Positions 18,376 through 26,458 of a stretch of 64,000 nt of DNA are shown one piece after another. Both the position numbers and the translations under genes were made by a program. Source of the DNA: Nocardioides astragali (GTDB lineage Bacteria; Actinomycetota; Actinomycetes; Propionibacteriales; Nocardioidaceae); NCBI RefSeq assembly GCF_024436375.1, contig NZ_JAFMZM010000003.1, positions 267,627-331,626 on the forward strand, given 5' to 3'. The notes under the pieces are model-generated. The model was not told the DNA's origin. It did not search any database and was given only the letters and a program-made list of their open reading frames with translations. Numbering within the stretch: the first letter of the stretch is position 1; each line of letters begins with the position of its first letter.

Positions 18376-18396
18376 CTGCCTGACCTCCTGACGTGG

Positions 18397-18425
18397 GGTT
18401 TACAAGACCATACGATCTGTAAACC
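18397..18425. promoter_or_regulatory. Inverted-repeat operator upstream of alkB
   Basis: Perfect 8-bp arms GGTTTACA / TGTAAACC separated by 13 bp. The repeat overlaps the -10 and the -35/-10 spacer of the alkB promoter, as expected for a TetR-type repressor site. The nearest candidate protein is the TetR encoded downstream of alkB. Confidence 0.7.
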
Positions 18426-18435
18426 GCATTGACAA
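18407..18435 (-). promoter_or_regulatory. Sigma-70-like promoter of alkB
   Basis: On the minus strand: -35 TTGTCA (18435-18430), exactly 17 bp spacer, -10 TATGGT (18412-18407), about 32 bp upstream of the alkB ATG. It is unusually consensus-like for this GC-rich DNA. Confidence 0.65.
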
Positions 18436-18540
18436 GAGGGAGGGATCTGTCAACCTCGGCGGAATCCCCGGCTGGCCGGTGTCTCAGGGACGCCACCGAC
18501 CGGGGGCGCGCGGCGGCGGCGGGCCGATAAGGTCTGGCGC

Positions 18541-19296
18541 ATGCAGCATCCCTTCGGCATCGACTTCGGCGGCACCGGCATCAAGGGCGCGCCGGTGGAT
18601 CTCGGGCAGGGCGACTTCGCCCACGACCGTGTCCGCATCGACACCCCCAAGCCGGCCACCCCGCAGGCCGTGGCCGCGGTGTTCCAGCAGATCGTCGACA
18701 ACTTCCCGGCCTCGACCACACCGGTCGGCGTGACGGTGCCCGGCATCGTCCGCCGAGGCGTCGTGATGTCGGCCGCCAACATCGACAAGTCGTGGATCGG
18801 CGAGGACGCGGACGCCATCTTCACGCAGGCGCTGGGCCGCGAGGTCCACGTCGTCAACGACGCCGACGCCGCCGGGCTCGCGGAGGCGGAGTACGGCGCC
18901 GCGCGCGGGCGACAGGGCCTTGTCATGGTCATCACCCTCGGCACCGGCATCGGCTCGGCGATGATCTTCAACGGCCAGCTGGTGCCCAACTCCGAGATGG
19001 GCCACCTCGAGATCGACGGCGAGGTCGCGGAGGTACGCGCCGCGACGAGCGCACGCGAGCGCGAAGGCCTCTCCTGGGAGGCCTGGTCCGAGCGCCTCAC
19101 CACCTACTTCCGTCACCTCGAGCGCCTCTTCACCCCCGACCTGTTCGTGGTCGGCGGCGGGGTCAGCAAGTCGTGGGAGAAGTTCGGCCACCTGATCGAG
19201 GTCGAGACCGAGCTGGTGCCCGCCACCCTGCAGAACCGGGCCGGCATCGTCGGCGCCGCGCTCGTCGCCCACCGCAAGGCAGGCACGGAGGACTGA
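18541..19296 (+). CDS. ppgK: Polyphosphate--glucose phosphotransferase (polyphosphate glucokinase)
   Basis: 251-residue ROK-family kinase that phosphorylates glucose using inorganic polyphosphate and/or ATP in the cytoplasm. The phosphate-binding motif [11 protein letters not shown] opens the protein, the catalytic Asp is in [11 protein letters not shown], and [11 protein letters not shown] followed by [11 protein letters not shown] are PPGK hallmarks. The CXCGXXGC zinc motif of ordinary ROK proteins is absent, as is usual for PpgK. Typical length and an actinobacterial speciality. Confidence 0.93.
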   Translation: MQHPFGIDFGGTGIKGAPVDLGQGDFAHDRVRIDTPKPATPQAVAAVFQQIVDNFPASTTPVGVTVPGIVRRGVVMSAANIDKSWIGEDADAIFTQALGREVHVVNDADAAGLAEAEYGAARGRQGLVMVITLGTGIGSAMIFNGQLVPNSEMGHLEIDGEVAEVRAATSAREREGLSWEAWSERLTTYFRHLERLFTPDLFVVGGGVSKSWEKFGHLIEVETELVPATLQNRAGIVGAALVAHRKAGTED

Positions 19297-19631
19297 GCCG
19301 GGCCCACGGAGGTCGGCTCCTCAGCCGACCACTGTGCCTACCCCTGCCGGAATCCCCGCGTACGCGGGGATTCCTGCATCTCCGGGGTGTTGCAACCCCC
19401 ATGACATGCGCGACTCGCCCACGAGGTCGGCGTTATGACACCCACCGAGGACGTACGACGTCGCGCGGGCGAGTGACCTCGGCTGGCCCACGCTCAGCTC
19501 GCCGCCCGGCGTCGTCTGACTGACGAGCGAGCAAGCGTGACGAGCGCTGCGAGGTGGCGCCGTCGAGCGAGGAGGGATGACGACGCCTTCAGGGGCGGCG
19601 AGCACGCGCGAGCGGAGCGAGCGCCGAGGAC
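19297..19631. other. Intergenic region between convergent ppgK and malic enzyme genes
   Basis: 335 bp with no convincing gene. It holds the perfect 26-bp palindrome at 19349-19374 and a looser inverted repeat, ACTCGCCC (19413-19420) with GGGCGAGT (19467-19474), flanked by GAGGTC/GACCTC. The right third is rich in GAGCG/GCGAG words, a common actinobacterial filler pattern. Confidence 0.6.
19349..19374. repeat. Perfect 26-bp palindrome, likely bidirectional terminator or REP-like element
   Basis: GGAATCCCCGCGT followed by its exact complement. It lies 53 bp after ppgK and can fold on either strand. No T-run follows. The core (CCCCGCG...CGCGGGG) resembles a type I-E CRISPR repeat stem, but there is only one copy and no spacers. 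Confidence 0.6.
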
Positions 19632-21011
<1,380 letters not shown>

Positions 21012-21072
21012 GGCCTGCACCCTTCCCCCACCACGGGGTTACGGGCAAGTCATGTCCGCATAGGCTCACGTT

Positions 21073-21351
21073 GTGAACACAGAGTTCGCCGACAACCCCC
21101 GACGCCATCGCTTCGAGCTGCGATCCGGCGACGAGGTGCTCGGCTTCATCGTCTACCGCCTCGCCGACGACTCGATCACCCTGGTGCACACCGAGGTCGA
21201 CCCGGCCCACAGCGGCAAGGGGTACGCCGCGACCCTGGCCAGGGCGGCGCTCGACGAGGCCCGCAGACGCGGGCTGGCGGTCGTGCCGACGTGCCCCTAC
21301 GTCGCGTCGTACATCCGCAAGCACCCGGAGTACGCCGACCTCGTGGCATAG
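21073..21351 (+). CDS. Small GNAT-like N-acetyltransferase (YjdJ/GNAT_acetyltr_2 type)
   Basis: 92-residue minimal acetyltransferase domain. The acetyl-CoA pyrophosphate loop is VDPAHSGKGYAATLARAALD, followed by CPYVASYIRKHPEY, both characteristic of the short YjdJ-like family. The substrate is unknown. GTG start; divergent from the malic enzyme gene with a ~60-bp shared promoter region. Confidence 0.88.
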   Translation: MNTEFADNPRRHRFELRSGDEVLGFIVYRLADDSITLVHTEVDPAHSGKGYAATLARAALDEARRRGLAVVPTCPYVASYIRKHPEYADLVA

Positions 21352-21437
21352 CCGCGCAGCGAAATCTGCGCGCCGGACGCGCGCCGGCACCCGAGGACGT
21401 CTTATAGTCCCGCGACAGCGGGGGAACGGGGGGGCTC

Positions 21438-22028
21438 ATGGCAGAGACGGACGTCGACGAGGCGGATGCCGTCGTCGCGCAGCGACTGGGGTTCATCACC
21501 CGACCGCTGCGGACGCTGGTCAACGCGCCGCACCTGCTCGTGCTGCTGGTGCTGGGCATCTGGGTCGGCTGCTCCCTCACCTACGCGGTGCTCGAGGACA
21601 AGGGCCCGATCGAGGGCCTCTGGTGGGGCATCGTCACGGGGTCGACGGTCGGCTACGGCGACTTCTACCCCGCCTCCATCGCCGGCCGAGCGGTCGGCGC
21701 GATCCTCATCGTCTCGATGCTGGTCTTCGTCCCGATCGCCATCGGCCACGTCATTGCCAACCTCGTCTTCGACAAGGAGTCGCTCGCCGTGGCGACCGTG
21801 CTGGAGGACGTCCACGAGCGCATCGACCGCCTCGAGCACCTGACCCTCGCCTCCCTCGAGGCGCAGCACGGCCGGGAGTGGCTCGAGCAGCGGCTCACCG
21901 AGTACGACGAGGCCGACGCCGCCCGCACCGACGTCGCGGAGCAGATGCTCGCCATGTTCAAGCCGAAGTTCGACCCGAAGTTCGACCCCACGGAGCACAG
22001 CCGCTCGGACACTGGAGGACCTCGATGA
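21438..22028 (+). CDS. Two-TM potassium channel family protein
   Basis: 196-residue ion channel subunit. Two hydrophobic helices (about 30-50 and 85-108) flank a pore loop with the selectivity filter TGSTVGYGDFYP. The ~85-residue cytoplasmic tail is predicted coiled-coil (VLEDVHERIDRLEHL) and ends in a KFDPKFDP repeat. No RCK domain is present. It overlaps the next gene by 4 bp (ATGA) and opens a four-gene cluster with a lipoprotein, DUF350 protein and ATP-grasp ligase. A TATAGT -10-like hexamer lies at 21403-21408, without a good -35. Confidence 0.88.
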   Translation: MAETDVDEADAVVAQRLGFITRPLRTLVNAPHLLVLLVLGIWVGCSLTYAVLEDKGPIEGLWWGIVTGSTVGYGDFYPASIAGRAVGAILIVSMLVFVPIAIGHVIANLVFDKESLAVATVLEDVHERIDRLEHLTLASLEAQHGREWLEQRLTEYDEADAARTDVAEQMLAMFKPKFDPKFDPTEHSRSDTGGPR

Positions 22029-22411
22029 CCACGCCCGTCCGCCGCCGCATGCGGTCCTCGAGCATTGCGCTCGGGATCACCGCGGTGATGGCCTCCAACC
22101 TGACCGGGTGCGCGTCCAGCGCCGACTACGCCGCCGTGTGCGTCGACCCCGAGACCAAGGAGCGCGTCGACGACGACCAGTGCGACGACGACTCCGACTA
22201 CCACGGGACCGGCTCCGGCTTCTTCTGGTACTACCTCGGCGCCAGCTCCCGGGTCCCCGCGATCGGCCAGACGACCTCCGGCGGCACGTGGTCCGGCAGC
22301 ACCCTCAACGGCACCGTGCAGCGCGGCGGCCTGCCGACCACCGGAGGCTCGACCGTGAAGTCCAGCACCACCAAGGGCGGGTTCGGCGGCAGCTCGCGCG
22401 GCTTCGGCTGA
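22025..22411 (+). CDS. Small Gly/Ser-rich lipoprotein (YgiB/YjfM, DUF1190-like)
   Basis: 128 residues with a signal peptide and lipobox LTGCASSAD. The mature part has two Cys (AAVCVDPE, DDQCDDDS), a short aromatic segment (GSGFFWYYLG) and a Gly/Ser/Thr-rich tail ending GGFGGSSRGFG. Layout and tail resemble E. coli YgiB/YjfM, whose genes also sit next to DUF350 and glutathionylspermidine-synthase-like genes; the relation rests on layout and context, not alignment. The exposed Gly-rich C-terminus could be a ligase substrate (inference). Confidence 0.65.
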   Translation: MTTPVRRRMRSSSIALGITAVMASNLTGCASSADYAAVCVDPETKERVDDDQCDDDSDYHGTGSGFFWYYLGASSRVPAIGQTTSGGTWSGSTLNGTVQRGGLPTTGGSTVKSSTTKGGFGGSSRGFG

Positions 22412-22475
22412 CCCCTCGGACCTCTCGCACGCCCACCTCCGTACGCCGTCCTTCCGCCTGCAGCCAGGAGAACTC

Positions 22476-22934
22476 GTGACCGACCTGCTCAACGCCCTGC
22501 TCCACGCCGTCGCCTACGCCCTCGTCGGGGGCGTCATGCTCGTCGTGGCCTACTACGTCCTCGACCTGGCCACGCCCGGCCACCTCGGCACCCACCTGCG
22601 GGGGGTCGACGAGAACGGCCTGGAGTCGGTGCACGCTCATTCGCGCTCGGCAGGAGTGGTCACGTCGGCGTGGCTGGTCTCCAACGCGGCCGTGCTGTTC
22701 ACCGCGATCTGGACCAACGGCGAGACGTCGCTCGGCTGGGCGCTCGGCTGGACGGTGTCCTTCGGCGCCCTCGGCATCGCGCTCAACACGCTGATGTTCT
22801 TCGCGGTCGAGGCGATCACCCCGGGCAACCTGCGCAAGATCGTCACCGACCCCGGCCCGGTGCGGCCGCTGGCCTACGTCGCGGCGTCGGTCGCGCTCTC
22901 GGTGGGCGCCATCGTCTGCGCCAGCATCGCCTGA
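22476..22934 (+). CDS. DUF350 membrane protein (YjfL-like)
   Basis: 152-residue integral membrane protein with four hydrophobic segments (about 9-30, 58-78, 83-108, 130-150). The motif LYVLDL-like YYVLDLATPG in the first half and FFAVEAITPGNL in the second show the internal two-fold repeat of the DUF350 family. GTG start preceded by AGGAG. It overlaps the ligase gene by one base (TGATG), indicating coupled translation. Function unknown; recurrently linked to glutathionylspermidine-synthase-like ligases. Confidence 0.85.
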   Translation: MTDLLNALLHAVAYALVGGVMLVVAYYVLDLATPGHLGTHLRGVDENGLESVHAHSRSAGVVTSAWLVSNAAVLFTAIWTNGETSLGWALGWTVSFGALGIALNTLMFFAVEAITPGNLRKIVTDPGPVRPLAYVAASVALSVGAIVCASIA

Positions 22935-24202
22935 TGTGGCGTCACCGCTCCCGCGCCCGTGAGGGTTGGCGCGACAAGGTCGTGGAGCAGGGCCTGGTCT
23001 TCCCGGTCACCAAGATGCCCGACGGCTCCGAGCTCCCCTACTGGAACGAGGACGCCTGGTACGAGGTGACCATGGAGGAGGTGGAGACCCTCGAGGCCGC
23101 CACCGAGGAGCTGTGGGCCATGTGCCTGGCGGCCGTCTCCCACATGGCCACGACGATGACCGACGAGCGCCTGGGCCTGCCGCCCGGCTCGCTCGAGGTC
23201 GTACGCCGTTCGGTGGAGGCGGGCGACCCGGCCCTCTACGCCCGCTTCGATCTCGCCTACGGCGCCGACGGCTCGATCAAGATGCTCGAGATCAACGGCG
23301 ACACCCCCACCGGCCTGGTGGAGACCGGGATCGTCCAGTGGAACTGGATGGAGGACGTGATGCCGGAGATGGACCAGTGGAACTCGGTCCACGACCGGCT
23401 GATCGCCGGCTGGCGCAAGCTGCGCCGCTCCGGGCACTTCGACGGCGACCGGATGCACTTCCTCTACGACCTCGGCGAGGAGGACTCCTACGACGGCGGT
23501 GAGATGGAGATGACCGTCCACTACCTGATGGACGCCGCCATCCAGGCGGGGTGGCTCGCCCTCGCGCACCCGATGGCCGAGGTGGGCTGGAACCCCGACG
23601 CACGGGAATACCGCGACGTCCACGACGAGCCCATCCGCAACGCCTTCAAGCTCTACGCCTGGGAGGAGATGCTCGCCGAGCCGTTCGGCCGGTTCGTCGT
23701 CGACCGGAGCGAGGCGCGGCCGACGCGGTGGATCGAGCCGGCCTGGAAGGTGCTGCTCTCCACCAAGGCGCTGCTGCCCGTGCTGTGGGAGCTCTACCCC
23801 CACCACCGCCTGCTGCTGCCGGCGTACTTCGACGAGCCGCGCGACCTCGAGCGGTGGGTCGCCAAACCCCTGCACGGACGCGAGGGCGACAACATCCGCA
23901 TCCACCTCGACGACATGCTCGAGGACGTCGTGATGCCCGGTGGCTACGGCGACGAGGGCTGGGTCTACCAGGCCTACACCGACCTGCCGAGCTTCGAGGG
24001 CAACCGCGTCGTCCTCGGGTCGTGGATCGTCGACGGCGAGGCGGCCGGGATGCTCGTGCGCGAGTCCGACAACATGGTCACCGACTACTTCTCGCGCGTC
24101 GCGCCCCACGTGATCAGCGACGGGCTCGCTCCGTCGGAGGCGCAGGTCGCGCAGTGGCTGGCCGAGCGGGTCGGACCCGACGCCCCCACCCTGCCCACCT
24201 GA
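22934..24202 (+). CDS. Glutathionylspermidine-synthase-like ATP-grasp amidoligase (YjfC/YgiC family)
   Basis: 422-residue ligase related to the synthetase half of Gsp. Family landmarks: YWNEDAWYEVT near residue 35, FDLAYGADGSIKMLEINGDTPTGLVE (metal/ATP site), ETGIVQWNW, and the C-terminal WVAKPLHGREGDNIRI ATP-binding loop, YQAYTDLP and LGSWIVDGEAAGMLVRE. The family couples ATP hydrolysis to amide bond formation. Actinomycetes lack glutathionylspermidine, so the acceptor is probably a peptide or protein tail. Last gene of the K+ channel cluster. Confidence 0.88.
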   Translation: MWRHRSRAREGWRDKVVEQGLVFPVTKMPDGSELPYWNEDAWYEVTMEEVETLEAATEELWAMCLAAVSHMATTMTDERLGLPPGSLEVVRRSVEAGDPALYARFDLAYGADGSIKMLEINGDTPTGLVETGIVQWNWMEDVMPEMDQWNSVHDRLIAGWRKLRRSGHFDGDRMHFLYDLGEEDSYDGGEMEMTVHYLMDAAIQAGWLALAHPMAEVGWNPDAREYRDVHDEPIRNAFKLYAWEEMLAEPFGRFVVDRSEARPTRWIEPAWKVLLSTKALLPVLWELYPHHRLLLPAYFDEPRDLERWVAKPLHGREGDNIRIHLDDMLEDVVMPGGYGDEGWVYQAYTDLPSFEGNRVVLGSWIVDGEAAGMLVRESDNMVTDYFSRVAPHVISDGLAPSEAQVAQWLAERVGPDAPTLPT

Positions 24203-24205
24203 CCT

Positions 24206-25228
24206 CTAGCGCACCACCGAGTCGGTGATCGTGCGGCTCGCGCCGAGGAAGAAGATCCCGGGCAGTGTCTCGAAGCCGTCGCTGGGGTTGTCGGTGAGCC
24301 GCGAGCCGCGGATGGTGAGGGTGCCGCTGCGGTCGTTGGAGACGAAGAAGATCGCGCCGCCACCCTCGCGTGCATGGTTGCCGGTGAGCGTGGAGTCCTC
24401 GAGCTCGAGACGGATGGCGTTGCCGTCCATGTAGATCGCGCCACCGGACCCGCCCCCGGGCGTGCCGGGGCGCGACGGGTTGGCCCCCCGCCCGAGCGCG
24501 CGGTTGTCGGTGAACGTCGACGACACGATCCGCCACGAGACGCCGATGCTGCTCAGCGCGGAGCCGTTGCTGCACCGCCCGCCCACGAAGCTGGAGCGGC
24601 GTACGACGACGGGGCGGTCGCGGTGCTGGTCGAGCACGCGGACGGCGCCCCCGCCCAGGTCGGGACCGGTGCGGTCGCAGCGGTTGCCGACGAACTCGGA
24701 GTCGACGATGCGCAGCCGCCCGCCGCGGACGAAGATCGCGCCTCCACCGCCGCCGTCGGTCGTCTCCCCGGTCGCGTTGCCGTCGACGAAGCGCATCCGC
24801 CTGACCACGAGCTCGGGCTCGGCCTGGTCGTCGCAGTGCGACGTCGTCCAGACCTGCGCCCGGTCGCAGGTGTTGACGTAGAGGATGCGACGCTGCCCCT
24901 GGCCGCTCAGGGTGACGAGCCCGCCGCCGTCGAGCACGACCCGCGCCGAGGTGTTGACCACCTTGGCGGTGCGCCGCATCTCGATGGTGACCGGCTCCGG
25001 CCCGCAGTCGAAGGCGATGACCCCTCCGCGGGCCACCGCGCGGACCACCGCACGTGAGGTGCAGGAGCCGGGAGTGCCCGTGCCGACCACCGTGTCGGCC
25101 CGGGCGCTCTTCATCGCTGGTTGAGGAGGGTGCGCAGCGCCCGTGACGAAACCCGATGCCATCGCAGGCGCCGCCGACGCCACCACCGCGGCGACGAGCG
25201 TCGCGGCGAGGACGCCGGCCCTGCTCAC
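24206..25228 (-). CDS. Secreted right-handed beta-helix protein
   Basis: 340 residues from a GTG that overlaps the glutathione peroxidase stop (GTGA). A signal peptide (VLAATLVAAVVASAAPAMA) precedes a parallel beta-helix with recurring GGGAIFVRGGRLRIVDSEF, GGAIYMDGNAIRLEL and GGGAIFFVSNDRSG coils, as in polymorphic-outer-membrane-like and pectate-lyase-fold proteins. Cys pairs near the N-terminal cap may form disulfides. No catalytic motif is evident; polysaccharide binding is a guess. Third gene of the coupled nitroreductase-GPx operon. Confidence 0.78.
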   Translation of the reverse strand: MSRAGVLAATLVAAVVASAAPAMASGFVTGAAHPPQPAMKSARADTVVGTGTPGSCTSRAVVRAVARGGVIAFDCGPEPVTIEMRRTAKVVNTSARVVLDGGGLVTLSGQGQRRILYVNTCDRAQVWTTSHCDDQAEPELVVRRMRFVDGNATGETTDGGGGGAIFVRGGRLRIVDSEFVGNRCDRTGPDLGGGAVRVLDQHRDRPVVVRRSSFVGGRCSNGSALSSIGVSWRIVSSTFTDNRALGRGANPSRPGTPGGGSGGAIYMDGNAIRLELEDSTLTGNHAREGGGAIFFVSNDRSGTLTIRGSRLTDNPSDGFETLPGIFFLGASRTITDSVVR

Positions 25229-25713
25229 AGCGCCTTCTCGAGAGCCTTCTCGATGTCGCCGGAGAGCTTCTCCGGCTCGGTGGTGGGCGCGTAGCGGTTG
25301 ATGACCTGGCCGTCGCGACCGATGAGGAACTTGGTGAAGTTCCACTTGATCTTGTCACCCAGCAGGCCGCCCTTGGAGTCCTTCAGCCACTCGAAGAGCG
25401 GGTGTGCGTCGTCGCCGTTGACGTCGACCTTGGAGAAGAGCGGGAAGGTCACCCCGAAGTTGCGCTCGCAGAAGTCGGAGATCTCCGCCTCGTCACCGGG
25501 CTCCTGGTTGCCGAACTGGTCGCAGGGGAAGCCGAGCACGACCAGCCCCTGGTCGGCGTACGTGTCGTGGAGGTACTGCAGGCCCTTGTACTGGCCGGTG
25601 AACCCGCACTGCGAGGCGGTGTTGACCACCAGCACGACCTTGCCGTCGTAGTCGGAGAGGTCGGCGTCGGTGCCGTCGATCGCGGTCGCCGAGAAGTCGG
25701 AGAGAGAAGTCAT
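25225..25713 (-). CDS. Glutathione peroxidase family thiol peroxidase
   Basis: 162-residue peroxidase of the GPx fold reducing H2O2 or organic peroxides in the cytoplasm. The peroxidatic residue is Cys36 in NTASQCGFT rather than Sec; the resolving-type Cys is in GFPCDQFGNQEPG, and WNFTKF supplies the catalytic Trp/Asn. In actinomycetes, which use mycothiol, such enzymes normally work with thioredoxin. It overlaps both neighbours by 4 bp. Confidence 0.93.
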   Translation of the reverse strand: MTSLSDFSATAIDGTDADLSDYDGKVVLVVNTASQCGFTGQYKGLQYLHDTYADQGLVVLGFPCDQFGNQEPGDEAEISDFCERNFGVTFPLFSKVDVNGDDAHPLFEWLKDSKGGLLGDKIKWNFTKFLIGRDGQVINRYAPTTEPEKLSGDIEKALEKAL

Positions 25714-26345
25714 GGACGCGGAGTCTGCCAGTCGTCACGAACACCGTCCTCATCGAAGCGTCCACCGAACGCCCAGTGCGACAGCGGTCTGCGGACCCGG
25801 TCACGGTGGTCGCGGGCAGCGGTCCGCTCGTCCACGTCCGCCGGGTCGCCGGGCACGCCGACCGCGATCCCGGTGAGCAGCTGGTGCGTGGGAGGTACGC
25901 CGAGCGCCTCGGCGAGAGCCTCGTGGTCGAAGCCGGCGAACTGGTGGGCGTGCAGGCCCATCGCCCGCGCCTGGAGGGTGAGGTGGGCCGCGGCCTGCCC
26001 CACGTCGTGCAGGGCGTAGTCGCTGTACGCCGGTGCGTCGGCCTCCTCGCCCGTGCGCACGTGGGCGGCGGTGACGAAGACGACCGAGGCGCGAGGCACC
26101 CAGCCGGAGTTGCCGCGGCTCAGCGTCGCGACCAGCCGGTCGTGGTTGGCCGTGCCGGGGACGCAGACGAAGAACACCCAGGGCTGGCTGTTGCCGGCGC
26201 TCGGTGCCCACTGGGCCGCGTGCAGCAGGGTCTGGATCTCGCTGTCGGTCAGCCGGTGGGAGTCGTCGTACACGCTCGCGCTCCAGCGCGACCGCATCGG
26301 CTCGGCGAGGCCTTCGGCGCTGGGCTGGGGAGCTTGTGGGGTCAC
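25710..26345 (-). CDS. Nitroreductase family protein
   Basis: 211-residue FMN-dependent oxidoreductase. RSRWSASVYDDSHRLTD and AAQWAPSAGNSQPWVFFVC form the FMN-binding N-terminus, and QAAAHLTLQARAMGLHAHQFAGFD plus GIAVGVPGD match the family. The substrate could be nitroaromatics, quinones or another electrophile. The GTG start at 26345 is chosen because upstream sequence falls into the intergenic promoter zone. It heads an operon with GPx and the beta-helix protein, divergent from a metal/peptide ABC importer. Confidence 0.87.
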   Translation of the reverse strand: MTPQAPQPSAEGLAEPMRSRWSASVYDDSHRLTDSEIQTLLHAAQWAPSAGNSQPWVFFVCVPGTANHDRLVATLSRGNSGWVPRASVVFVTAAHVRTGEEADAPAYSDYALHDVGQAAAHLTLQARAMGLHAHQFAGFDHEALAEALGVPPTHQLLTGIAVGVPGDPADVDERTAARDHRDRVRRPLSHWAFGGRFDEDGVRDDWQTPRP

Positions 26346-26394
26346 GCCGCCGAGTATGTCCGCCGCGTCGGCGGTCCCCACACGCGCCCGCCTT

Positions 26395-26423
26395 TTGACA
26401 CTAAGAATCGTTCTCAATAACCT
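26395..26423 (+). promoter_or_regulatory. Promoter with Fur/Zur-type box in its spacer, upstream of ABC importer
   Basis: -35 TTGACA (26395-26400), 17-bp spacer, weak -10 TAACCT (26418-26423). Within the spacer lies TAAGAATCGTTCTCA (26402-26416), an imperfect 6-3-6 inverted repeat; read on the other strand, TGAGAACGATTCTTA resembles the actinobacterial Zur consensus around TGAAAATGATTTTCA. A metal-loaded repressor there would block RNA polymerase. Confidence 0.6.
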
Positions 26424-26458
26424 TGCGGCGCTCTCCGTCCTCCGAAAGGCGCCACCTC

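Noticed and set aside
17023..18432. 469-codon open frame antisense to alkB
   Set aside because: Shadow; alkB has all three His boxes and the rubredoxin cysteines on the other strand.
19349..19374. CRISPR repeat
   Set aside because: Single copy, no spacers or second repeat nearby, and no cas genes in the window.
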